Source: a bacterium UBA7470 (GTDB lineage Bacteria; Pseudomonadota; Gammaproteobacteria; Burkholderiales; Burkholderiaceae_C). Taken from it: a DNA stretch of 7,349 nt. Position 1 is the first letter of the stretch; each line of letters begins with the position of its first letter. Shown here in pieces: positions 1 to 5,771 of this stretch. The stretch lies in the NCBI GenBank assembly GCA_002479815.1, contig DLPA01000090.1:13328-20676 (forward strand). Direction: 5' to 3'. A program made the translations under genes and the position numbers. The notes below the pieces were generated by a model. The model saw only the letters and a program-made list of their open reading frames with translations, searched no databases and had not been told where the DNA came from.

Positions 1-866
1 GGGAAGGTGCGGGTGATGTCGCTGGCGTAGCCGTCCAGTTCACAGCCTGCGTCGATGAGCACCAGCTCGCCATCGCGCACGGGGGCGGCATCGGCGCGGT
101 AATGCAGGATGCAGGCATTGGCCCCCGCTGCGACGATGCTGCCGTAGGCGGGGTATTGGCTGCCGTGGCGACGAAACTCGTACAGCAGCTCGGCATCCAG
201 ATGGTATTCGCGCACGTCGGCCCCAGCCCGAATCATTTGGGCACAGGTTTGCATGGCTCGCACATGGGCGTGGGCGCTGATGCGGGCGGCGCGGCGCATG
301 AGGGCTTGCTCGTGTGCGTCTTTCACCAGCCGCATCTCGTCCAAGAGGCTGCACAAGTCTTGTTGCCGCTCGGGGCACAGCGCCCCATAGCGCACCCGCG
401 CACGCACCTGTTGCAGCCAGCCCGCGACGCGGGTTTCCAGTCCGGCATGAATGGCAAAAGGGAACCACAGCGTTTGGCGGTTTTCCAGCAGGCGCGGCAA
501 TTGGGCATCCAGCTCCGTCACCGCATGGGCGGCGCTCAGGCCCAATTGTGCGACTGCGGCTTCTGGCCCCAAGCGCAAGCCGTCCCAAATTTCGCGCTCC
601 ACGTCTTTGGGCTGGCAAAACAGGGTGCTCTCGCCTTCGGCGGTGACGACCAGCCACGCATTCGGCTCGGTGAACCCGGTCAGGTAATAAAAATAACTGT
701 CGTGGCGATAGAGGAAATCGCTGTCGCGGTTGCGTGGGCGCTCGGGCGCAGTCGGAATGATGGCGATGCCACCCGAGCCCAGTTGCGCCGCGAGTTGGGC
801 ACGACGACGGGCATAGACATCAGCGGAAGGGGGGGATGATGGTGATGAAAGTGCGGTGCTGCTCAT
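1..866 (-). CDS. pepP: Xaa-Pro aminopeptidase (aminopeptidase P), 3' end outside window
   Basis: This gene encodes a cytosolic metallopeptidase of family M24 that removes an N-terminal residue preceding proline. The frame is open from the ATG at 866 to the left edge, giving 288 complete codons. The N-terminal creatinase-like domain is recognisable, with YYLTGFTEPNAW at residues 60-71, followed by the start of the pita-bread catalytic domain (YPAYGSIVAAG, then DAGCELDGYASDITRTF). D272 and D283 correspond to the first two metal ligands of E. coli PepP (D260 and D271). The remaining His and two Glu ligands would lie beyond the edge. E. coli PepP is about 440 residues, so roughly a third is missing. 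An in-frame ATG at 875 is an alternative start; neither ATG has a strong Shine-Dalgarno sequence. The gene begins 51 nt after the murU-like gene and is probably cotranscribed with it. A run of seven C lies near codons 11-13. Confidence 0.93.
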   Translation of the reverse strand, partial: MSSTALSSPSSPPSADVYARRRAQLAAQLGSGGIAIIPTAPERPRNRDSDFLYRHDSYFYYLTGFTEPNAWLVVTAEGESTLFCQPKDVEREIWDGLRLGPEAAVAQLGLSAAHAVTELDAQLPRLLENRQTLWFPFAIHAGLETRVAGWLQQVRARVRYGALCPERQQDLCSLLDEMRLVKDAHEQALMRRAARISAHAHVRAMQTCAQMIRAGADVREYHLDAELLYEFRRHGSQYPAYGSIVAAGANACILHYRADAAPVRDGELVLIDAGCELDGYASDITRTF

Positions 867-917
867 GCCCCGCATTGTCCACACTCTGCGGGGGGTGCGG
901 GTGTCGCGGGGGCATTC

Positions 918-1733
918 TCAGCCCGTCGCGTTCAACTGCGCCCAGCGTTCTGGCGTACCCACATCCGTCCACGCGCCGTTGTAGCGTTCGGCGCTGATGT
1001 GGCCTTGGTGCATGGCTTGACGCAGCACGGGGGCCAAGGGCGCGGCTTGGCCTTGCGGGTTGCCAGCCGGAATATCGCACCACGGTGGCGCAAACAAGGT
1101 GTGGCGGTACAAGCCTATGGTGCTGTAGGTGTAGCAAACCATGTCGGGGGGGGCGGTGCGACCATCGACAGCAAGCCCCTCGGGGCTGATGCCGAAATCG
1201 CCACGCGGGTGATGCGCGGGATTCGGTACGAGCCACAAATGCGCCAAGGCCTTGCTGGCGCGAAAGCGTGCCACGGCAGCGGGCGCAAACGTCCACTCGG
1301 GCGTGAACACATCGCCCGCCACCACCCAAAAATCCCCCGACCTCTGCGGCGGACACAGCAAAGGCAAGGCACGCGCGATGCCGCCCGCCGTTTCAAGCGC
1401 CCCGCCAAAATCGGCCTGCTCGTCGGAAAACAGCAGGGTGCAAAGGGTGCGGGGCGCATCTGCTTGCTCATGAATAGGAAGCACATACTGCCCGTCTGGT
1501 TGGCGATAGGGCAAGAAAAAAGCTGGTATCTGCTCGCTCAACCAAGCGGTGTTGATGACGATGTGGCGCACGCCCGCACGCAACAAGGCTTGCACTTGCC
1601 ACAGCAGCAAGGGCTGCCCACGCACCGCCAGCAAGGGCTTGGGACAGGTGTCGGTGAGCGGACGCATGCGCTCGCCACGTCCGGCGGCCAAAATCAAGGC
1701 ACTGGGCGGATGCCCATGAAAATCAAAATTCAT
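918..1733 (-). CDS. murU: MurU-like nucleotidyltransferase (N-acetylmuramate 1-phosphate uridylyltransferase family)
   Basis: This is a 271-residue NTP-transferase-fold protein. The signature LAAGRGERMRPLT at residues 15-27 with PKPL at 31-34 binds the nucleotide. GD at 140-141 (VVAGDVF) supplies the probable metal-binding aspartate. ETAGGI (114-119), NPAHHPRGDFGI and the C-terminal YNGAWTDVGTPERW match Pseudomonas MurU as recalled. MurU joins UTP and N-acetylmuramate 1-phosphate to give UDP-MurNAc in the recycling route that bypasses MurA. It is longer than MurU (about 225 residues): there is extra sequence at residues 74-103, between the WLSEQI and ETAGGI motifs, and a short N-terminal extension. 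Exact substrate is inferred; a generic sugar-1-phosphate nucleotidyltransferase is the alternative. The AmgK kinase often found beside MurU is not adjacent. The ATG at 1733 is the only good start and lacks a clear Shine-Dalgarno sequence. A run of eight C lies inside the gene (1146-1153). Confidence 0.8.
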   Translation of the reverse strand: MNFDFHGHPPSALILAAGRGERMRPLTDTCPKPLLAVRGQPLLLWQVQALLRAGVRHIVINTAWLSEQIPAFFLPYRQPDGQYVLPIHEQADAPRTLCTLLFSDEQADFGGALETAGGIARALPLLCPPQRSGDFWVVAGDVFTPEWTFAPAAVARFRASKALAHLWLVPNPAHHPRGDFGISPEGLAVDGRTAPPDMVCYTYSTIGLYRHTLFAPPWCDIPAGNPQGQAAPLAPVLRQAMHQGHISAERYNGAWTDVGTPERWAQLNATG

Positions 1734-1762
1734 AGTCTTAAAAAGTGAGCTTATGCCTTTTG

Positions 1763-1791
1763 ATTTTATTGATTGGGCACTCTTTTTTCAT
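1763..1791 (-). promoter_or_regulatory. Candidate sigma-70 promoter for murU-pepP
   Basis: On the minus strand, ATGAAA (1791-1786, 4 of 6 to the -35 consensus) is followed after 17 nt by TAAAAT (1768-1763, 5 of 6 to the -10 consensus). The site lies downstream of the peroxiredoxin terminator and 30 nt before the murU start codon, where a promoter would be needed. AT-rich DNA yields such matches by chance, so this is only a candidate. Confidence 0.3.
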
Positions 1792-1820
1792 CACATCTGT
1801 TTTTAAAAAATAGCGCCTAC

Positions 1821-1859
1821 ATAAGACAAAAACCCGTTTTTCAGATCAGAAAAACGGGT
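1821..1859 (-). terminator. Rho-independent terminator after the peroxiredoxin gene
   Basis: There is a perfect 11-bp inverted repeat: ACCCGTTTTTC at 1832-1842 pairs with GAAAAACGGGT at 1849-1859 around a 6-nt loop. Read on the minus strand, the stem is followed by TTTTTGTCTTAT, a U-rich tract. It lies about 100 nt beyond the peroxiredoxin stop codon and before murU, so it probably separates the two transcription units. The plus-strand side lacks an equally good T tract. Confidence 0.8.
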
Positions 1860-1873
1860 GACGCATCATTTTT

Positions 1874-1898
1874 CTATAAAAATAGGGCTTTTTTATAG
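1874..1898 (-). repeat. AT-rich perfect dyad in the spacer
   Basis: CTATAAAAA at 1874-1882 is complementary to TTTTTATAG at 1890-1898, a 9-bp stem with a 7-nt loop. The stem is AT-rich and has no T tract following it on the minus strand, so it is a poor terminator by itself. It may be part of the 3' untranslated region of the peroxiredoxin message or an end of a degenerate intergenic repeat. The inverted repeat is seen directly; its function is unknown. Confidence 0.45.
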
Positions 1899-1948
1899 CA
1901 TTAATTTGGCTGCATTGCTTGATTTAATTGCGTAAGCAGCTCATATTT
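1899..1948 (-). repeat. Possible decayed intergenic repeat
   Basis: On the minus strand this stretch begins with ATGAGCTGCTTACGC, ends with CAGCCAAATTAATGC, and contains imperfectly complementary AGCTGC and GCAGC ends (GCTGC at 1909-1913, GCAGC at 1936-1940). From memory it resembles short repeats of the type ATAGCTGCTTGCGC that are scattered between genes in Comamonadaceae. This is an impression from wording only, with no copy-number support inside the window, where it occurs once. Confidence 0.22.
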
Positions 1949-1961
1949 TTTACTATCATTT

Positions 1962-2468
1962 TTATGCTTGTGCCTGTGCCAGCAGGGTTGCTGCGTCACT
2001 GACTTCAAACTTGCCGGGGCCTTCGATGTTCAGGCTGAGAACGACACCGTCCTTCACGAGCATGGAGTAGCGGGTGCTGCGCAAACCCAAGCCCTTAGCC
2101 GTCAAATCCAAAGTCAAACCTGTAGCCTTGGCAAAATCCGCCGAGCCGTCGGCCAACATACGCACTTTGCCCTGCGTTTTTTGATCCCGTGCCCATGCGC
2201 CCATGACAAACGCATCATTGACGCTGACACACCAGATTTCATCGACACCTGCGGCTTTGAACGCATCGGCTTGTTGCACGTAGCCAGGGACGTGCTGTGC
2301 AGAGCAGGTGGGGGTGAAGGCACCCGGTAAACCGAACAAGGCAATGGTTTTGTGAGCAGTGGCTTGGGCCACAGGCACAGCCATAGGCCCGATGGCACAG
2401 CCTTCTCCCTCCACTTCGTTGTATTCCATGAATACGGTCGCAGGTAAACGATCACCAATCTGAATCAT
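1962..2468 (-). CDS. Prx5-type peroxiredoxin (thiol peroxidase)
   Basis: This 168-residue thioredoxin-fold peroxidase reduces hydrogen peroxide and organic hydroperoxides in the cytosol. The active-site motif PGAFTPTCS places the peroxidatic cysteine at C55, with the catalytic threonine at T52. CVSVNDAFVMGAW (80-92) and the arginine-containing RSTRYSMLVKDG segment are typical of the Prx5 subfamily (PF08534, Redoxin). The other cysteines, C24 and C80, are not obviously placed as a resolving cysteine, so the reductant (glutathione/glutaredoxin or thioredoxin) cannot be decided. Length is usual for a stand-alone Prx5, and no glutaredoxin domain is fused. The ATG at 2468 is chosen because GGAG sits 5 nt upstream (2474-2477); an open frame extends further but would place ten non-conserved residues in front. 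The gene lies in the same orientation as the ribosomal operon, directly after its terminator. I know of no functional link to ribosome genes. Confidence 0.92.
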   Translation of the reverse strand: MIQIGDRLPATVFMEYNEVEGEGCAIGPMAVPVAQATAHKTIALFGLPGAFTPTCSAQHVPGYVQQADAFKAAGVDEIWCVSVNDAFVMGAWARDQKTQGKVRMLADGSADFAKATGLTLDLTAKGLGLRSTRYSMLVKDGVVLSLNIEGPGKFEVSDAATLLAQAQA

Positions 2469-2477
2469 AAAAACTCC

Positions 2478-2514
2478 AAAAAACAAAAAGCGACCCACAT
2501 TGTCGGTCGCTTTT
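2478..2514 (-). terminator. Rho-independent terminator after rpsQ, in the leader of the peroxiredoxin gene
   Basis: AAAAGCGACC at 2486-2495 is perfectly complementary to GGTCGCTTTT at 2505-2514, a 10-bp stem with a 9-nt loop. On the minus strand it is followed by TTTTTGTTTTTT, a classical intrinsic terminator 31 nt after the rpsQ stop codon. The plus-strand reading also ends in TTTTCGTTTT, so it could work in both directions, although no plus-strand gene is present. The U tract ends where the GGAG of the peroxiredoxin gene begins. Confidence 0.88.
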
Positions 2515-2545
2515 CGTTTTCTAGCAGAAACGCCAGTGAACAGGC

Positions 2546-2815
2546 TTACACGTTAGCGGCTTTTTCAACCAAACGTGTGGCAACCCAGTTCTTTGTTTTT
2601 GACAAAGGGCGGCTTTCGGTAATTTCGATCACATCGCCGACTTTGTATTCACCAGCTTCATCATGCGCATGATATTTGCTGGACTTGACCACGATCTTGT
2701 CATACAGATCGTGTTTGACGCTGCGCTCAACGAGCACGGTCACAGTCTTGGCGCGTTTGTCGCTGACCACCTTACCGATTAAGGTGCGCTTGAGGGAGGG
2801 TTTGGCTTCCGTCAT
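2546..2815 (-). CDS. rpsQ: 30S ribosomal protein S17
   Basis: This 89-residue OB-fold protein binds 16S rRNA early in 30S assembly. Recognisable stretches are GKVVSDKRAKTVTV, ERSVKHDLYDK, YHAHDE and the highly conserved SRPLSKTKNW near the C terminus. Length agrees with the family (about 84-90). The ATG at 2815 is preferred because AAGGAG ends 5 nt before it; a GTG two codons upstream (2821) overlaps that Shine-Dalgarno sequence. The gap after rpmC is 9 nt, and the Shine-Dalgarno sequence overlaps the rpmC stop codon. It is the last gene of this ribosomal cluster and is followed by a terminator. Confidence 0.97.
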   Translation of the reverse strand: MTEAKPSLKRTLIGKVVSDKRAKTVTVLVERSVKHDLYDKIVVKSSKYHAHDEAGEYKVGDVIEITESRPLSKTKNWVATRLVEKAANV

Positions 2816-2824
2816 GGTCACTCC

Positions 2825-3019
2825 TTAGTTGGCACGGGTTTTCTCGGCCAAGATGGTCTTGGCACGAGCGATGGCACGGCGTGTTTGACGCAACGTGTTG
2901 TTGTTGTTCAACTGTTGCGTGGCTTTTTGCATCCGCAGACCAAAATGAGCTTTTTGCAAAGACAACACTTCTGCTTGCAGTGCAGCAACGTCTTTTTGGC
3001 GTAATTCAGTAGTTTTCAC
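2825..3019 (-). CDS. rpmC: 50S ribosomal protein L29
   Basis: This is a 64-residue helical-hairpin protein near the polypeptide exit tunnel, where family members contribute to the docking site for trigger factor and signal recognition particle. The N-terminal ELRQKDVAALQAEV helix, the central HFGLRMQKATQQL and the C-terminal RQTRRAIARAKTIL helix match L29. The start codon is GTG: there is an in-frame stop two codons upstream and AGGAG stands 7 nt before it. An out-of-frame ATG directly after the AGGAG could open only six codons. Four consecutive Asn residues (NNNN) come from a repeated AAC codon. It follows rplP by 14 nt. Confidence 0.96.
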   Translation of the reverse strand: MKTTELRQKDVAALQAEVLSLQKAHFGLRMQKATQQLNNNNTLRQTRRAIARAKTILAEKTRAN

Positions 3020-3033
3020 GGTTCATCTCCTGA

Positions 3034-3450
3034 TTACTGGCCCAATTGACGTGCCACGAATGTGGTACGCAGTGGCAACTTGGCAGCCGCCAGTTGGAAT
3101 GCCTCACGAGCCAGTTGCTCAGGCACACCCACGATTTCATACAACACTTTACCGGGTTGAATTTCGGCCACGTAGTACTCCACGCCACCTTTACCGTTGC
3201 CCATACGAACTTCGGCAGGTTTTTTGGAGATCGGCTTGTCGGGGAACACCCGAATCCAAATGCGACCACCACGTTTGACGTGACGGGAAATCGCACGACG
3301 TGCGGACTCAATCTGACGTGCGGTCAAACGACCACGGTCAGTGGACTTGAGGCCGAAGTCACCAAAGGCCACGGTCGCACCGCGTGTCGCAACACCGGTG
3401 TTGCGGCCTTTTTGCTCTTTACGATACTTTCGACGAGCAGGTTGCAGCAT
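3034..3450 (-). CDS. rplP: 50S ribosomal protein L16
   Basis: This 138-residue protein sits near the peptidyl transferase centre and the A-site tRNA elbow. It starts with the near-invariant MLQP and carries KGRN, FGLK, RGRLTARQIE, IWIRVFPDKP, VRMGNGKG and PGKVLYE, all typical of bacterial L16. R82 in the VRMG motif corresponds to E. coli Arg81, which is hydroxylated by RoxA/YcfD, so that site is retained. One residue is inserted in the N-terminal part relative to E. coli. AAGGAG lies 7 nt before the ATG, inside the end of rpsC, and the gap to rpsC is only 2 nt, which suggests coupled translation. Confidence 0.98.
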   Translation of the reverse strand: MLQPARRKYRKEQKGRNTGVATRGATVAFGDFGLKSTDRGRLTARQIESARRAISRHVKRGGRIWIRVFPDKPISKKPAEVRMGNGKGGVEYYVAEIQPGKVLYEIVGVPEQLAREAFQLAAAKLPLRTTFVARQLGQ

Positions 3451-3452
3451 GA

Positions 3453-4301
3453 TTATTCTCCTTTACCGTCCGCGACTGCGGCGGGCGTGGCTTTGCGGAC
3501 ACGCTTAACGGCATTGTTGGGATCGGCCTTGTCAGCAGGGGCAGCACCGTCACGACGGGGGCCACGGTTGTTGGGACGATCTGAACCTGGACGAGCACCA
3601 TCGCGACGAGGGCCGCGAGGACGGCGCTCTTCTTCAGGACGTGGTGTACTGTCCAATGAAGGCACGTCATTGCGACCTAAGGTATCGCCTTTATAGACCC
3701 ACACCTTGACACCAATGATGCCGTAGGTGGTTTTGGCTTCAGACGTACCGTAGTCGATGTCGGCACGCAGGGTGTGCAGAGGCACACGGCCTTCGCGATA
3801 CCACTCGGTACGTGCAATTTCGATGCCGTTCAAACGACCCGCAGACATGATCTTGATGCCTTGGGCACCCATACGCATGGCGTTTTGCATGGCGCGTTTC
3901 ATGGCGCGACGGAACATGATGCGTTTTTCGAGCTGTTGCGTGATGCTGTCAGCGATCAATTTGGCATCGATTTCAGGCTTGCGCACTTCTTCGATATTGA
4001 CGGCGACGGGCACGCCCAGTTTGGCAGCCAAATCTTTCTTCAGCTTTTCGATGTCTTCGCCTTTTTTGCCGATCACCACACCAGGACGAGCCGAGAAAAT
4101 GGTGATACGGGCATTCTTGGCGGGACGCTCAATCAGAATGCGAGAAACAGAGGCGTTTTTCAGCTTGGCTTTGAGGTAATCACGCACCTTGATGTCTTCG
4201 GCCAACATGCCGGCGAAATCGCGGTTATTGGCATACCAACGGCTGGCCCAGTTACGGGAAACAGCCAAACGGAAGCCGGTAGGGTTGATTTTTTGTCCCA
4301 T
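3453..4301 (-). CDS. rpsC: 30S ribosomal protein S3 with long basic C-terminal tail
   Basis: This 282-residue protein forms part of the mRNA entry channel of the 30S subunit. MGQKINPTGFRL is the conserved N terminus. A type 2 KH RNA-binding domain contains the GKKG loop at residues 78-81, and the C-terminal domain contains ARTEWYREGRVPLHTLRADI and GVKVWVYKGD. E. coli S3 is 233 residues; here the fold is followed from about residue 218 by some 60 low-complexity residues rich in R, P, G, D and A, with the octapeptide RGPRRDGA twice. Long S3 tails are known in Burkholderiales. The ATG at 4301 is chosen over a TTG at 4322 because it gives the conserved N terminus and GAGGG stands 7 nt upstream. 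It begins 10 nt after rplV. Confidence 0.97.
   Translation of the reverse strand: MGQKINPTGFRLAVSRNWASRWYANNRDFAGMLAEDIKVRDYLKAKLKNASVSRILIERPAKNARITIFSARPGVVIGKKGEDIEKLKKDLAAKLGVPVAVNIEEVRKPEIDAKLIADSITQQLEKRIMFRRAMKRAMQNAMRMGAQGIKIMSAGRLNGIEIARTEWYREGRVPLHTLRADIDYGTSEAKTTYGIIGVKVWVYKGDTLGRNDVPSLDSTPRPEEERRPRGPRRDGARPGSDRPNNRGPRRDGAAPADKADPNNAVKRVRKATPAAVADGKGE
3543..3617 (-). repeat. Repeated RGPRRDGA motif in the S3 tail
   Basis: Two 24-nt blocks (3594-3617 and 3543-3566) both encode RGPRRDGA, at S3 residues 229-236 and 246-253. They differ at four bases, all third codon positions, so the peptide is identical while the DNA has drifted. This suggests an old internal duplication kept at protein level, although chance in a biased tail cannot be excluded. 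Confidence 0.6.
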
Positions 4302-4311
4302 GTCTTGACCC

Positions 4312-4641
4312 TCAGTTGCCAACTGTCACGTAGATGTGACAAGTGGGTTTGCTGATGCGATTGCCACGGCCTTTGGCACGAGCAGCAAAACGCTTGAGTG
4401 TGGAGCCTTGCTCAACGTAGATGGTTTTCACCTTCAATTCGTCGATGTCCGCACCATCGTTATGTTCGGCATTGGCGATTGCAGACTCCAATGCTTTTTT
4501 GATGATGCCAGCAGCTTTTTTCTGGGTGAAAGCCAGGATGTTGAGGGCTTGATCGACTTTTTTGCCGCGAATCATGTCGGCAACCAAACGACCTTTGTCA
4601 ACAGACAGACGAACACCGCGAACAACAGAGCGAGTTTCCAT
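4312..4641 (-). CDS. rplV: 50S ribosomal protein L22
   Basis: This 109-residue protein has a globular part on the subunit surface and an extended beta-hairpin reaching into the exit tunnel. VRLSVDKGRLVADMIRGKKV, the ESAIANAEHN motif and the hairpin segment around RFAARAKGRGNRI identify the family. Changes in that hairpin cause macrolide resistance in other bacteria; no deletion or insertion is evident here. The length equals that of E. coli L22 within one residue. TAAGGA, overlapping the rpsS stop codon, stands 6 nt before the ATG, and the gap to rpsS is 9 nt. Confidence 0.98.
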   Translation of the reverse strand: METRSVVRGVRLSVDKGRLVADMIRGKKVDQALNILAFTQKKAAGIIKKALESAIANAEHNDGADIDELKVKTIYVEQGSTLKRFAARAKGRGNRISKPTCHIYVTVGN

Positions 4642-4650
4642 TCTGTATCC

Positions 4651-4926
4651 TTACTTCTTGGCCTTTTTATCGGCAGGATGGCCTTTGAACGTGCGTGTCA
4701 GCGCAAATTCACCCAGTTTATGGCCGACCATTTGATCGGTGACATAGACAGGAACGTGCTGTTTGCCGTTGTGAACGGCAATGGTCAGACCGATGAAATC
4801 AGGAAGAATCATCGAGCGACGTGACCAAGTTTTCACTGGTCGTTTGTCTTTGGTTGCAATGACCTTTTCGACTTTGGCCATCAGGTGATGGTCAACGAAT
4901 GGGCCTTTTTTGAGTGAACGAGTCAT
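4651..4926 (-). CDS. rpsS: 30S ribosomal protein S19
   Basis: This 91-residue protein of the 30S head contacts S13 and the intersubunit bridge region. MTRSLKKGPFVD, KTWSRRSMILPDFIG, VHNGKQHVPV and the GHKLGEFALTRTF segment are nearly invariant in bacteria. The length is as expected (about 92), with a lysine-rich end. It begins 15 nt after rplB with AAGGGG just upstream of the ATG, and it shows the usual rplB-rpsS-rplV order. Confidence 0.98.
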   Translation of the reverse strand: MTRSLKKGPFVDHHLMAKVEKVIATKDKRPVKTWSRRSMILPDFIGLTIAVHNGKQHVPVYVTDQMVGHKLGEFALTRTFKGHPADKKAKK

Positions 4927-4941
4927 ACCGCTACCCCTTAA

Positions 4942-5769
4942 TTATTTGCTCTTGCGACGCGAGACAATCATGCCTTGCGTGCGGCGGTTGTTACGGGTAC
5001 GGTAGCCCTTCGTCAGGTTGCCCCATGGATCGACAGGAGCCATACCTTCCCCAGTGCGACCTTCGCCACCACCGTGTGGGTGGTCAATCGGGTTCATCGC
5101 AGTACCACGAACGGTAGGACGAATGCCCATCCAACGCTTGACACCGGCTTTACCCAACTGACGCAGGTTGTGCTCGGTGTTGGACACTTCACCAATGGTG
5201 GCACGACAATCCACATGGATTTTGCGAACTTCGCCAGAGCGCATACGCACCTGAGCGTAAGTGCCTTCACGGGCCATCAGCACCGCAGACGCACCCGCAG
5301 AACGCGCAATTTGTGCGCCTTTGCCAATTTGCAGTTCAATGCAGTGAATGGTCGAACCCACAGGGATGTTGCGGATGGGAAGCGTATTGCCCACACGAAT
5401 GGGAGACTCAGCACCACTCATGAGCGTTGCACCGACTTCTACGCCACGAGGAGCAATGATGTAGCGACGCTCGCCATCGGCATAGCACAACAAGGCAATG
5501 TGTGCAGTACGGTTGGGATCGTACTCGACACGTTCCACTTTGGCAGCGATGCCGTCTTTGTTACGACGGAAATCAACCACGCGGTAATGGTGCTTATGAC
5601 CACCACCTTTATGGCGTGTGGTGATATGACCATTGTTGTTGCGGCCCGCTTTTTGGAATTGCGGCTCCAGCAACGGTGCATATGCGTCACCTTTGTACAG
5701 GTGATCGCGTGTGACCTTCACCACGGCACGACGGCCAGGTGAGGTGGGTTTCATCTTGACTACTGCCAT
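4942..5769 (-). CDS. rplB: 50S ribosomal protein L2
   Basis: This 275-residue protein is one of the primary 23S rRNA binders and is needed for subunit association and peptidyl transferase activity. It has the RNA-binding domain with HKGGGHKHHYR (residues 53-63), the SH3-like domain, and the C-terminal signature TAMNPIDHPHGGGEGR, where H230 corresponds to E. coli His229. It ends in a basic tail (RRKSK). Size agrees with E. coli L2 (273). The start codon lies 2 nt after the rplW stop codon and the Shine-Dalgarno sequence (GAGAGG) is inside rplW, pointing to coupled translation. Confidence 0.98.
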   Translation of the reverse strand: MAVVKMKPTSPGRRAVVKVTRDHLYKGDAYAPLLEPQFQKAGRNNNGHITTRHKGGGHKHHYRVVDFRRNKDGIAAKVERVEYDPNRTAHIALLCYADGERRYIIAPRGVEVGATLMSGAESPIRVGNTLPIRNIPVGSTIHCIELQIGKGAQIARSAGASAVLMAREGTYAQVRMRSGEVRKIHVDCRATIGEVSNTEHNLRQLGKAGVKRWMGIRPTVRGTAMNPIDHPHGGGEGRTGEGMAPVDPWGNLTKGYRTRNNRRTQGMIVSRRKSK

Positions 5770-5771
5770 GA

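Noticed and set aside
102..839. Long plus-strand open frame of 245 codons
   Set aside because: It is wholly antisense to pepP, whose protein is recognised throughout. The translation has no family resemblance, and such frames are expected opposite GC-rich genes.
1..866. Possible broken pepP, because only short complete frames appear in this stretch
   Set aside because: Translation from 866 to the edge is continuous with no stop and carries the conserved motifs. The gene is simply cut by the window edge.
999..1748. Long plus-strand open frame of 249 codons
   Set aside because: It is antisense to the murU-like gene, has no recognisable motif and lacks a supporting ribosome-binding site.
2469..2498. 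Extended N terminus of the peroxiredoxin starting at 2498
   Set aside because: The extension would be translated from the terminator loop and U tract. The ATG at 2468 has GGAG at correct spacing and gives the family N terminus.
2478..2514. Plus-strand terminator function, implying a plus-strand transcript
   Set aside because: The dyad is symmetric enough to work both ways, but no credible plus-strand gene exists upstream of it, so only the minus-strand role is annotated.
3046..3696. Plus-strand frames opposite rplP and rpsC, and similar ones opposite rplB, rpsC and rplD
   Set aside because: They are mirror frames of strongly conserved ribosomal genes, with compositionally odd translations that match nothing I recognise.
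4302..4322. Upstream TTG start for rpsC at 4322
   Set aside because: It would overlap the end of rplV and add seven non-conserved residues. The ATG at 4301 gives the invariant S3 N terminus and has a well-spaced Shine-Dalgarno sequence.
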